DNA from: Myrica gale
Taxonomy: Eukaryota > Streptophyta > Magnoliopsida > Fagales > Myricaceae
Length of the DNA: 64,000 bases
NCBI GenBank assembly: GCA_963930655.1
Contig: OZ005600.1
Span: 7,567,501-7,631,500, forward strand
Direction of reading: 5' to 3'
Shown here: piece by piece, positions 34,575-45,905 of the stretch
How positions within the stretch are numbered: the stretch's first letter is position 1
Layout: the number at the start of each line of letters is the position of its first letter
The notes under the pieces: generated by a model
Databases searched by the model: none
What the model was told of the DNA's origin: nothing
What the model saw: the letters and a program-made list of their open reading frames with translations, nothing else
Position numbers and translations under genes: made by a program

Positions 34575-36360
34575 TTGTTTCCTGATACGAACCTGCGAAA
34601 TGCTGTAAAAATGGCAAAAAGTTTGGACATATGAAGGGTAGTCGCAAGGGAGGATAAGTCCTAAAAGAGGTCGAAAGGAGTAAAGAGGGCCTCAAAATGC
34701 CATATATGGCGCAATGAGGAGTATCGAGGAGAGATGTCATGTGCACGCGTGAGTAACAAGCCATGTGCGCGCGCAGTCACAAGGCCATGACATCCCACAC
34801 GCACGATATTTTCAGCAATGCACGCGCAAGGCCTCAAGGCCAGGAGAACACGACATGCGGCACAAGCCATGCCCATGAGCAACATGGCAATGTGTGCGAC
34901 ATTAGCCTTGCGCCTGCATCAATGTATGCAGCTGCTACATCAAGCCTTGCATAACCCAACCTGGCCTAACAACATTGCCTCACCACCGCGCATCGCAGAA
35001 CCCAACCTGGCCTAACAACCGAAGGCACCCAAGGACAATCGGCTAACCTACCTCAAGGGACCACCAGCTCAGAGATAGGTCGCCACGTGGCAGTAGAAGA
35101 ATGGAGCGGTTACAAGGGGAAACTTAGGGTGACACATGGTGGCATGAGAGAGGACCGCATGGAGGAGATGTCATTTTTCCTTGATACCTTTGACACCTAG
35201 CAAAAGGACAAAGACAAGGAATATAAAGTTGTTATGTCCTTTTTTGCTAAAAGAAGAAAAATTGAGGTTATGTTCGTCCTTTAGCTAAAGGACAAGAACA
35301 AAAAATATTAGGTGGTTATGTCCTTTTATCCTTAGAGATAAGAAGGAATCGCCACCTAATGTCCTTCGCTCCTTCATTCAAGGATAAGCCGCCACCTAGC
35401 CCAAGGACAAGAGAATATGTCGTAGAATATATTGTTGGAATCAATACATGACCAAGTAAGATGATAACATGTGGCCGAATAGGAATGTTCTAATAGCTAG
35501 CAGAGTACTATAAATATGAGTAGCTTTGTAACTTTCATTTACATGTTGAAATCACTAAAGAATAGTCTTAGAGCTTTTCTAAAAACCAGTATATTTTATT
35601 TACTCCTGTGAGTTCTAAGGAATCACATGAAAAATGATGGTCTAAATCGATCCTGAGATAGTTTAGCATCGTGCCCCGTGATTGTCTAAACCGATCCCGA
35701 GATAGTTTAGCATCACACCCCGTGTGCTTGAAGCAACCCTGTGGTTGATTCTCAAACTTGCTATTGTTTTGGTCCTAACTTTTTGTATCTAGTGTTCAAA
35801 GCAATTATCCATCACTCACAATCCCCCAAGTGTTTGTAGCTTTCTAGCTCAACACTTGTTCATTTTTTTATCACTATCTATACTTATCATTTTCAATATC
35901 GAAACACCACCACCCATATACACTATAGTCATATCGAAACACTACCACCTAAAAACTTACCTATCATACACATGACTACATTTACCACAAACACCACATA
36001 TACTACCCAAACACAAACCCACTAGCTATACCACCAAACACTACATAGACCACCTAAATCCGTACGAGACAATCGTGTAAGCAAAGTATCAAGAGGGTAG
36101 CATCACTAGGTCATTCAACCATTCAACCCCCTTACACATCCAAAGACATCAAGCTAGCTCTTGTTGAGCTTCATTCAATCCAAAAACCACCAAGTGCCCT
36201 ACCACCCTACCACATCCATATCTATTACCATATACCGTTTCTTCACCATTAGGCATCTTGCGCATTGTACATTTCTTAATCAAGTTGTAGACGTACCCAT
36301 TGCGTTCACGATCGAAAACGGGACCCTACCACTAACCTAAGGCCCAATGTGTGAGGTGAA
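34575..36360 (+). repeat. Possible LTR-retroelement relic
   Basis: A long, less AT-rich, gene-free stretch with LTR-promoter-like wording (ACTATAAATATGAGTAGCTT at 35509, then TTTGTAACTTTC). It also has several local duplications: AACCCAACCTGGCCTAACAA at about 34956 and 34991, and a 47-base unit twice at about 35640-35725. I could not fix its ends or see coding, so the class is uncertain. Confidence 0.3.
35640..35725. repeat. Tandem duplication of a 47-base unit
   Basis: GTCTAAATCGATCCTGAGAT ... TAGCATCGTGCCCCGTG is followed by a near copy, GTCTAAACCGATCCCGAGAT ... TAGCATCACACCCCGTG. Confidence 0.8.
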
Positions 36361-36374
36361 GAATGAGTTCATTT

Positions 36375-37045
36375 TTTCAAAAATTGAAAATTTGTATATC
36401 AAAACCTCAAAAAAATTTCATATAAAAATATCATCAAATATTCTCTCTTCTTATATTTTAGGGAATTTGACATTTTGATCCTTGGGTTTATACCCATTTG
36501 GCAAATGGGTCATTCACTTTCAAATTTCAAATTTTTAGTCATTGAGTTTCCTTTGTTTGACGAAATGGCCATTCCGTCAATTTGTTGTCCATATGCTTAA
36601 CGGACCTCTTTGACACGTCAGCAAATTTGAAGCGGTCGACCGGTACATGAAGCGATTGACTGGTACATGTAGCGGTCGACCGGTACAAATTTGCTGACGT
36701 GTCAGAGAGCTCCATTAAGAATATAGACGGCAGACTGACAGAAGGACCATTTCGTCAAACAATGAAAACTCAAGGACTAAAAATTTGAAGTTTAAAAGTG
36801 AATGACTCATTTGCTAAAGAGGTACAAACTCAAGGACTAAAATGCCAAATTCCCTACATTTTTATAAACTCCATTTTTTTCATTAAAAAAGTCTATCAAA
36901 TCCCTTATATATCCTTACTTTTTAACTAACTCCAATAAAAATCATTTTAAATCAAACATTCTTAAACTTTTTCATCTTTTTACAAACCCCCCATAAAAAC
37001 TTAAACTTCTTAAAATTTTCTCCTAAGAAACCAAAATTCTTAAAA
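36375..37045. repeat. AT-rich MITE-like repeat, copy 3, interrupted
   Basis: Text before 36460 and after 36855 belongs to one repeat of the family described at 22954: ATATCATCAAATATTCTCTC on the left, ACTCCAATAAAAATC on the right. The Mutator-like element at 36461-36854 is inserted into it. Confidence 0.45.
36461..36854. mobile_element. Mutator-like MITE
   Basis: The ends GGGAATTTGACATTTTGATC and GACTAAAATGCCAAATTCCC are inverted copies, and matching continues for well over 100 bases. The middle has a 20-base unit, AGCGGTCGACCGGTACATGA, repeated about three times (36632-36690), set between inverted TGACACGTCAGCAAATTTG words. Flanks TTATATTTTA and TACATTTTTA are similar enough to be a decayed 9-10-base target duplication. 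No coding. Confidence 0.75.
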
Positions 37046-39810
37046 TTTTTACTTCCCAGACATCACATTACAATGCATATATGAGAGGAACTTTAGGTGG
37101 ATGACCTACCCTAACTTTGGGCGGATAATTAATTAACACCTGTGAAAACTTAGACCTTGTATAGACGTGTAAACATCCAAGATTGGAATCCTCCAATTCA
37201 CACTCCGTCCTCCACGTTACCACTTACCCACCATATGGGAATTTGGCTTTTGGTGAGAAGACCATATATATATAACAAAGCAGCATATAATTTGGCTTTA
37301 ATGGAGGACAGTCAAAGAAAGGCAATGTTCTGGATGCGTGCTTCTCTTCAAAGGTCGTCTGTACTCAAAGAAAAGAAACTAAAGCGTGATTTGATCGCAG
37401 TGAGACCTGATGATCAGACTTCAAAAGGTTGATCTAGATAATATCCTACGTCCAAATTACCTCTGCATGTGTCACATAAAGCTCCCAATCAAATATGGAC
37501 CAGAGGAAGATCACTATTACCATAGAATTCGGATCTTATTTCAAATCAAAAGACGTACAAAAGGGAAAAGTTATATATTCGGATCCTTGTTCGGAGATTA
37601 GGATTGATATGACACTTATCTCTGATCCTTCGTTAATAAGCTTAGCGTTCGTGCGGTTAAAACCAGAGATTTACTTGGATTTAGATTGTTATGAGCTTCG
37701 AAAGGCAAACTCAGTCCCTATACCTTCTTCTAATTTGTTGTTCTCTTTTTATTTCGGGTAATAGGTTTAAGGGGTAGAGCCGAGGTCTTCGCGGCGGTCA
37801 CTGTCTTTCAATTTTCAGTATCTAGCTAGTTGTCAACAATATATAGCCATATTGAGTTGAGAGGTGGTCTTCGTACAGCACCGGTTAAAATTTGCGAATA
37901 TGATCGATGGTTATGGAATTAGCATCTGTTATATTCCGTATTAAGCGGCAAGATTAATGTGTGATTTTGGTTCGTATGAATCCCATATCCTTTTTTCGAA
38001 GCCTAATCAGAACCTAACTCAAATTAATTGGCTTCTCTGAGACAACAATCTAAAACAAAAAAGAAGGGGAAGGAGAAAAATAGACATCTGCTTTTTGCTC
38101 TGGCCTGGGGAAAGCAGAGGGTATATGCATGTCGTTGTATAAAATTCTTCCATAGCTAGTCAAGATTATACAGATGGGAAATGGACTTTAAAAAATTGTG
38201 TTTTTTATGACCTAGCTGGTCGGAGATCTTGTTGCATGGCCGAAAATGAACCTTGCAGGTACTTGATTGTCGGTGCATGCGATTCACAAAGTCCTAAAAG
38301 CATAGTTACAATTTCGGCTTTAAGTCTGTCGGATCTATCATCATGATCCTCGCATTTGTATATATGTGTGCGTGTGAGAGAGAGGAGATCTGGAGATATA
38401 TACGTTCAAGTACAACGTGTTCGTTTTCTACTGGGATCCCTTTTCTCGCGAGTTCTAGGAAAGCATGCATATGAGATACTTGAGATTTTTTGCTTCTATA
38501 CCTTAATTTAACGCGACACCCTTTTAGGATCGTTGGACACAATGTGCCTTCTCTTCTCCCTCGTGATTTTTGGTATTAGGACGGGACGACGGGTTATTCA
38601 ATTTTCTTATCTCCCTCCGGGCAGTGCTACAGCAAATTCTAGAGTGTCTTTAATCGCTTTGTCTCCTGCTCCCCTCTTTTTCATGTAGTTGTCATGGCTT
38701 TTCTTGGTCATCCGGTAGGGTACTTTCCAAAACTTCACGCATACGTTGAAAGATCCACCGAAAGGGGGATATGTATAAAATGGACAAAACATTCCTTGAG
38801 ATCCCCAGTAATGGTAGGGTACTATATATTTATATATATCTGTGGGCTAGTGCTTTTAGTTCGGTTTACAATGGAAGGATTCTAGAAGCAGGAATATCTC
38901 AAAAATTCTGGGGGTCTAGGTAGTATGAATTGAGATTCATGCAAAGTTATTTTGTGTTGAATTTCTACACGTTTTTATGACTACGGCATTGTCTTTCTGT
39001 GTCTTTTTGAGACAAAAGGGTGTCCGTTCCAGTTGGCTCTGCCCTTGTCATAAAAGGATTGCGAGGCTCTTGAACATACCTAGACAACCCACTCATGGAT
39101 GTGGAACATGACTGCCATCCACTTGGCACATCACACTCCTGATGACCCTAATGTAGTGCGAAAGTAGGGTACTATAGATCAAATCTCCCCAAGTTGCTGA
39201 CTTTTCGTTTCCACATTAGGATCCCTATCCAATTCTCTCCATGTAGGGTTAAACTAAAACCACTGATCCCAAGACTGAAGAAATTCACAATCCAATGAAC
39301 GTAAGATTTGGTTGAAGATTCTCACAATCTGCCAGTAGAGCTTCAAAAGTAAACGAAGACACGAAAATACTTCATTAGCTATCAAACGAAAGGACCTAAC
39401 CGGCAACCGCGGTTTTAAACCGACCGTGAGGCATAACAGTTTCTATTGAAAAATGATGAAGTGGCAAATTAAATCCTTCAGCCGTCTATCCAAGGCAAGT
39501 TTTATAAATTCCTACTTAAAACGTTTATCCAAATTCCATGTACCAGAGACAACATTGATGGGTCCTATTGGGCCTTTGGTTTGGCTGCCAACGAGATCAA
39601 TATATAACTGTCCAAAAAGCAATCTTTGTCCTTCTTTTCAGTTTGACATAAACACTTTGCCCCACGACGAGATAGCCCTGACCCAAAATGTTAACGAAAA
39701 ACCATTTGACTCTCTTTATTATATACAATCAAGGATCTGATCCATTTCGAGTATACAAAAATTTGTTTTGAGCTTTGTAATAGGTAAAAGATTTTAATCT
39801 ACGCTGGAGG
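37046..39810. other. Intergenic, upstream of the MATE gene
   Basis: No gene recognised. Short frames at 37157-37432 and 37495-37761 lack domains. The last few hundred bases may hold transporter regulatory sites, but none could be assigned. Confidence 0.35.
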
Positions 39811-39819
39811 TATATAAAG
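39811..39819 (+). promoter_or_regulatory. TATA box of the MATE gene
   Basis: TATATAAAG stands about 248 bases before the ATG at 40059. A start near 39840 would give a leader of about 215 bases, which includes a T-run at 39891 and CT-rich text. Confidence 0.6.
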
Positions 39820-40058
39820 GGAGGAACAATAAGGACCAAAAACCTATTCACCTCTCTTGCAGGCCCTTCAGAACTAGACATGAGCTAATTGTTTTTTTTT
39901 TAAACAAAAAACAGACCTTTAGGCCGTGTCTGAAAAACTACCCCTATAAAACCCCACCCTCCTTCACCCCCATTCCAAAGAATCCAAACCCCGCTCCTCC
40001 CCGAGTCTCTTCTCTCTCGCTTGTTAACTTCCATTATTTGTTTTTCCCCCACACCATA

Positions 40059-41711
40059 ATGTGCCAGCCAACTTGTCCTCTCCCCTGCAAATGCAATGCA
40101 AACCACCCTTACCTTGTCTCTATCAAAGAACCAGAGGAGCCCCACATGTTTACCACCCCATTGATATGCAAAAGCCCAACATCAGAGCAAGAACAACAGG
40201 GACCCTTTCCCTACGAAACCTTGAAACCAGGAAGAACCCATTTGTCCCTCGTCCTCGCAGAAGCCATTTCCATAGCCAAGATAGCGCTCCCAATGATACT
40301 GACGGGCCTTTTGCTTTATTCTCGTTCAATGATTTCCATGCTCTTCCTCGGCCGCCTAGGGGACCTCTCCTTAGCCGGTGGCTCCCTCGCTGTTGGCTTC
40401 GCTAACATCACTGGCTACTCTATTCTCTCTGGCCTTGCCATGGGAATGGAACCCATTTGTGGACAAGCTTTTGGAGCCAAAAAGCATTCCCTCCTCGGTC
40501 TCTCCTTGCAGAGAACAGTGCTTCTGCTCAGCCTTATATCAATACCTATTTCTCTTCTCTGGTTAAACATGAAGGAAATCCTTCTGTTTTGCGGCCAAGA
40601 TGAAGCTATTGCCAGAGAAGCACAATCATATCTTCTCTATTCTATCCCTGACCTCTTGGCTCAATCACTTCTACATCCATTACGTATCTATCTTCGTACG
40701 CAATCCATAACTCTGCCCCTAACATTGTGTGCCTCTTTTTCAATTCTCCTTCACATACCTATCAACTACCTTCTTGTGACGCACCTGAATTTAGGAATCA
40801 AAGCCATCGCTCTGAGCGGTGTTTGGACTAACTTCAATCTTGTAGGTTCTTTGATTCTCTACATCCTTATCTCTGGCGTCCACAGGAAAACCTGGGGAGG
40901 TTTTTCAATGGAGTGCTTTAAAGAATGGAGATCTTTGTTAAATTTGGCCATTCCAAGCTGCATTTCAGTCTGTCTAGAGTGGTGGTGGTACGAGATCATG
41001 ATTTTGCTCTGCGGGCTGTTGTTCAATCCCAGAGCAACCGTGGCCTCCATGGGCATTCTAATTCAGACTACAGCGCTTATCTATATATTCCCATCATCGC
41101 TAAACTTTAGCGTATCTACAAGGGTCGGTAACGAACTAGGTGCAAACCATCCCAAGAAAGCAAAGATGGCAGCCATTGTAGGCCTTTCTTGCAGCTTCTT
41201 ATTGGGATTCTTTGCTCTGGTTTTCGCAGTCATGGTGAGGAATAGTTGGGCTTCCATGTTCACTCGAGATAAAGAGATTATAGCCTTGACATCACTGGTT
41301 TTGCCGATAATCGGGCTCTGCGAGTTGGGAAACTGTCCGCAAACCACGGGCTGCGGCGTGCTGAGAGGAACGGCAAGGCCTAAAGTTGGAGCGAAAATCA
41401 ACTTGGGGTGCTTTTACCTGGTGGGAATGCCAGTGGCAGTGGGGTTGGCTTTCTATGCTGGATTAGACTTCCAGGGGCTATGGTTGGGCCTTCTGGCAGC
41501 GCAGGGCTCGTGCGCGGTGACCATGTTGGTGGTACTGAGTTTAACAAATTGGGAATTAGAAGCCAAGAGAGCCGAGGAGCTGACCGGAGCTGTCCCACCA
41601 GTTGATGACAGCCAAGAAGTTGAGGAACAGAAGCCATCCAAACCTCAAATCAAGGGTGATTTTTTATATTTATCGGGGGGTTTAGATCAAGCAAATAACT
41701 CACTTGTTTAA
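40059..41711 (+). CDS. DTX50: MATE efflux transporter, DETOXIFICATION 49/50-like
   Basis: A single exon of 550 residues. After a Cys/Pro-rich N-terminus (MCQPTCPLPCKCN) come about 12 hydrophobic segments, in the usual two bundles of six. The conserved stretches of this plant MATE subgroup are clear: LFLGRLGDLSLAGGSLAVGF, GLAMGMEPICGQAFGAKK, HPLRIYLRTQ, CISVCLEWWWYEIMILLCG, ATVASMGILIQTT, VSTRVGNELGA, GLCELGNCPQTTGCGVLRG, and the cytosolic WELEAKRAEELTG. MATE proteins export organic solutes against H+ or Na+ gradients. Members of this intronless subgroup act at plasma or endomembranes in abscisic-acid, iron or growth-related transport, and the substrate here cannot be told from sequence. The upstream in-frame ATG at 40038 would add seven residues; 40059 is preferred because relatives start MCQ/MCN. 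DTX48 or DTX49 are alternatives, but FNLV and ELEAKRAEELT wording and gene order favour DTX50. Confidence 0.93.
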   Translation: MCQPTCPLPCKCNANHPYLVSIKEPEEPHMFTTPLICKSPTSEQEQQGPFPYETLKPGRTHLSLVLAEAISIAKIALPMILTGLLLYSRSMISMLFLGRLGDLSLAGGSLAVGFANITGYSILSGLAMGMEPICGQAFGAKKHSLLGLSLQRTVLLLSLISIPISLLWLNMKEILLFCGQDEAIAREAQSYLLYSIPDLLAQSLLHPLRIYLRTQSITLPLTLCASFSILLHIPINYLLVTHLNLGIKAIALSGVWTNFNLVGSLILYILISGVHRKTWGGFSMECFKEWRSLLNLAIPSCISVCLEWWWYEIMILLCGLLFNPRATVASMGILIQTTALIYIFPSSLNFSVSTRVGNELGANHPKKAKMAAIVGLSCSFLLGFFALVFAVMVRNSWASMFTRDKEIIALTSLVLPIIGLCELGNCPQTTGCGVLRGTARPKVGAKINLGCFYLVGMPVAVGLAFYAGLDFQGLWLGLLAAQGSCAVTMLVVLSLTNWELEAKRAEELTGAVPPVDDSQEVEEQKPSKPQIKGDFLYLSGGLDQANNSLV

Positions 41712-42882
41712 TTTAGTCTTTTCTTTTATCTCTTTTTTTTTGGCCAAGTCGTAGGCTGTACATGGGGGAAGTAGTGAGAAAGAGAGAGGTGAGGAATTTT
41801 GTATCGGCCTATGTGTCTGGCAGAACATCGTGCTACTTCCATTGAAATTCAACCAGACAAAGAAAACACGTCTGTGAAGCCTATGAAAATCATTGGAAGT
41901 AGCAAAAGTAATTCCTAGGAGAAGCAATGACTCATTCTATGCTGTACTCTGTTCAAAATTTTGTGGTACAAACAAACTGAAAAGAGACTATTTGCTTATA
42001 TATATCAAAACCCTTTCAGGGTCTCAGTATCTGTTTGCTAATGGATTTTTGTTTAGCCCGTAAAAAAAATGAGATGCGAGTAAAATCTGATGATTAAACA
42101 AAGGAAAAAAACCATAAATTTTGACCGAAGAGTGACATAATGAGACCCGCCTCATTTTCGTAATGAGTCCATCTCAGTAGTAAATGCTTCGAGCTGTTCC
42201 ATCTTCTACTCTGCTTCGAGTACATCCGTTGAAAAACCAGTAAGGATAGAGCAGCCATGATCCTAGAGAGAATATAATTGAATGAAATCAAAGCTCTCAC
42301 CAGGAAAAACGTTGGCAAATGATATGGATAGGTTGGAAGAGTATGCATTGGGAAAACAGGGTAGTATGACAGAGAATGAACTTTCTATGACATCCCCGCT
42401 GATAATGTTGAATTTGTAATCAAATGTAAGATTTACCAATGTGGATGCAGATATAGATCTATTATCTTAGAAGAAGAAACCATGATCAGGGTTTGATTTA
42501 GCTGCTTCAAACTCAATCCCCATTTTAACTGTGTGTTCTGTTTAACTTGATTTTGTACGAAAAATATAAAATTCCCTTCATGGTATTGTTGTTAGTTGTC
42601 CATGTCAGCACAATACTGTCATATCCCCACGTTTATGGGGAAAATGAATGGGGCAGATGGAAAGGGCACAACTCTTGTTGTGTAGAGTTCCAAAGAATGA
42701 ATTTTTATGTTCAACAATGAGAAAACTTCAATTATTTATTTATTTATTTATTCTTGATGAAGGTTCATGTCAGTTCATGCATTGCGGGAGTTGATAAAAG
42801 CTTAACTAGAGGTTTCTCAAACACTATTTAAACAGAAGGAAATTTCTGATATAGCTGTATTTGCTTTTAGTCTTTAGAAATA
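41712..42882 (+). other. MATE 3' UTR and downstream flank
   Basis: The first 300 bases are T-rich and UTR-like. A TTTA microsatellite lies at about 42735-42755. No gene seen. Confidence 0.4.
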
Positions 42883-43113
42883 GGGATAAATGCAAAATCA
42901 GTCCTGTGCTATACGTAAAAATCGATTTAGTCACTGTGATATGAAAAACATCGATTTAATCCCTGTGATTCTATTTTCGTTTGTTATTGGTCTTCCATTA
43001 GGGACTGATTTTATCACTTTCTGAAATCACAGGGACTAAATCGATGTTTTTCATATCACAGAAACTAAATCGATTTTTACGTATAGCACAAGGACCAATT
43101 TTACATTTATCCC
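42883..43113. mobile_element. Near-palindromic MITE
   Basis: The left arm starts GGGATAAATGCAAAATCAGT and the right arm ends as its inverted copy. The arms pair almost completely for about 90 bases around a loop near 42975-43025. AAATA stands on both sides (42878-42882 and 43114-43118), a possible but weak short target duplication. No coding. A transcript across it would fold into a long hairpin. Confidence 0.75.
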
Positions 43114-43483
43114 AAATAAGAGTCTTTCAGAGAAACCTTTGCATCTCGACGTCAATGGCCAAATCAAAGCAGGCTGGCCACTGCCGTTAAGTATTTGTTC
43201 TTTTTCTTTCCCTCGTTTCTTTTTAGCTTAAATCATATAGCCATCTTATTGCAATTTAAGTTACTAAATTCAACTAGTAGTTGCCCAAACTGTTCTAACC
43301 TGATTGAAAAATAATGGTTTAGTGAATTAGATATATAACATTGCGATATGTTTGTATTAATTACAGGGGTTATAAAACAAATCATGGGTACGGAATCCCA
43401 TATGATATGATTAGTGGGTGGATTTAAGTTTCACAAGAGCCTCCACAGAGTTTCAATTTTAATTTTGATTTAATCTCATCTTG

Positions 43484-43682
43484 TGGTGTTTGAGTGTCAC
43501 AATTTTGAGCGTGATTAAAAAAATTATAAAATAATCACTCTCTCTCCTATCAAATTATTCTTTTTCATTATAATATTCATTCAAATTTTTTCTCTCTACA
43601 CTTTTTTGCCAACTCCTATAAAATATCGTTCATTTTTTTTTACCGACTCTCATATCCCAAAATTTTAACAATCAAACAATAC
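43484..43682. repeat. AT-rich MITE-like repeat, copy 4
   Basis: GGTGTTTGAGTGTCACAATT to AATCAAACAATAC, with ATAAAATAATCACTCTCTCT in the interior. Same family as 22954. Confidence 0.45.
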
Positions 43683-45559
43683 TAAAATATTTTGAATACG
43701 TAAACTACACGTGTTAACGTATTTTCCGATATGTCGTCAGCAATATTCGTCCACTTCTGTATTCCAAACATTAATATCAAACAATTACCATTGTCTGAGA
43801 GTGATTGATCTCCCACCAACAACAGATCATGTATATCATGATTAAGGGCAACTACGAGCTCCTGAATTTTGGAATCCCTTTGGTGATTCACCGAAAGGAA
43901 CCTATGCAGATGCATTTCGTGAACAACGAATATTCCAGCTGTTCCCTAAGTGATGGGTCAACTAAAATCTTGAAGAGTCAGCATTAAGACTCCAAACTAT
44001 ATCTCTTGTACGTTCCCTGAGGAGCATGATTCGGATTCTCTTAATTTCTTTCAAAGTGGACGTTGATCTCAAATCTACAGTATTTAATCTGAGAAACAAC
44101 TTGGTTTAGGAATCAAGAAAGTCTTTATTCCACAATTTCTCTACCCCATACCCCACGCTAGGAAATGAAAAGTGACAAAATTAAAGTCGATATTATTGTT
44201 CGATTCCAAGAGTCAAGTCAATCTAAGTAGACATTAAGCCCATAAATAGTAGTCTCTAGATTGGATTAGTATTAAAGTAAAATAAAAAAAAGGCACCGAG
44301 GCAAAGAAACATAGTTTGAAGGGGAACTAATTGCCACTGTGATTTTATTAGTCGCGGTCATAAAAGCCTTCGCTAAATCAATTATCTGATAAGCTAATTT
44401 CTCAATGAATTTACACACTGCTCTAGAGAATATAATTTAAATAATAAAATTTATTTTTTACTTAAACTTTTGAAATAAGTGGTAGATTCACATCAACATC
44501 ACTTATAATTAGGGGCCGAGACAAAATTCAATCCTTGGTGTAATATAACAATAAATTATATGTTTTTTATTTATTCATACAGAAAAGATCTTCAAAATGT
44601 ATTTTAATATTGAAACAAATGTTACTAAAATGTCCATGAGGAGTAAGTCATGCCAATCTGTACTGAAAGATCATAATTCCTTACAAGCAATTGTTTTTCT
44701 CTTAATAATAAAAAAACATCTCACTACGTATCCAATTTTACTCATTGAAACTATGAGGGATGCAAATATGTGATAGCAAGAAATATGTTGAGAGGACTAA
44801 TAGAGCCGGATGAGAGGAATTAATTACAGGATAAGAGTTTGGGATTTTTAAACAAAATTTAATTTAAAGTCAAACTTTTGAACTTCAGGAAAAATTATAG
44901 ATTTTCTTGGACCAAAATTTTAAATCTTACCAAGAGTCTAGATTTGTGTATTACTTAGATTTGAAAATAAAAAGAACTAGGGGTTTTTGCAGATTCTTTG
45001 GTGGCAAAAGGGTGCTTTCGGAAGAATTTTTTTTTAACATTTTTAAGGGAAGTAGGTAAAACTGCTGTTCTGATATTTTGGGGCCAAAATCGGTCAAGTT
45101 TTTTATAATTTTTCTAGGAGGTCACGCGCCCTCTATCCTGAATCAATATCCTCTCCAATTTACTATCAGAATTAAATGATCTAATTAGAAAGGAAAAAAT
45201 ACAATATATCTATCTCTTTCCGAATTGAATCTTCCAATTCTAATAGCGAATTCGAGAGGAACTTAATCTCTCTCCCCTTCTTACAATGTCAAAATATATG
45301 TCATTCTCATATTATAAACTTTTCTTGCTTAAAAAAATGAACCTAAACTTTTGTTAATTGTTTTAACAACTGGCTGGCCATAATAATTGATTACCAAAAC
45401 CGATATAAGAGAAAAACTGAAGCCTAGCTAAGAAGTATCATTAGAACTGATCAAGCTATGAAAAATGTCAACTTATTTAATTTACTTATATCAAAATATA
45501 TATGTTGAGGTTAGATTCGTATAGAATTAACAAACACTTTGCCCTTAAGCATCTTCGTT

Positions 45560-45905
45560 TGTAAAAATATTCTAGAATACAATATATTCAATCAAATTTT
45601 AAAAAAAAACATCTAAAATCTCGAAAAATTCTACACAGATACTAATACCTTTTACACAAATTTTTTCACACAAATTTTAATATATTTTCAAAAAAAATTA
45701 TAACAAATCTTCTCTCTCCATACTTTTATACCTAACTCTAATAGTTTTTTATTAAATAATTACATCAAATTATCTCTCTATATTTTTTTACAAAACTTCA
45801 ATAAAATTAAATATATTTAAAACTTTCAATAACATTTACAAAAAAATCTATAAAATTTTAATCTACATAAATATTCACAATTCTATCAAAACTCTTATGA
45901 ATCTT
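45560..45905. repeat. AT-rich MITE-like repeat, copy 5
   Basis: Interior has repeated CAAATTTTAATATATTTTC, TCTCTCTCCATAC and CTCCAATA-like words as in the other copies. Ends are less clear, and it may be two fused copies. Confidence 0.4.

Noticed and set aside
41081-41637. Minus-strand frames across the MATE gene
   Set aside because: Antisense shadows of a highly conserved single-exon gene.
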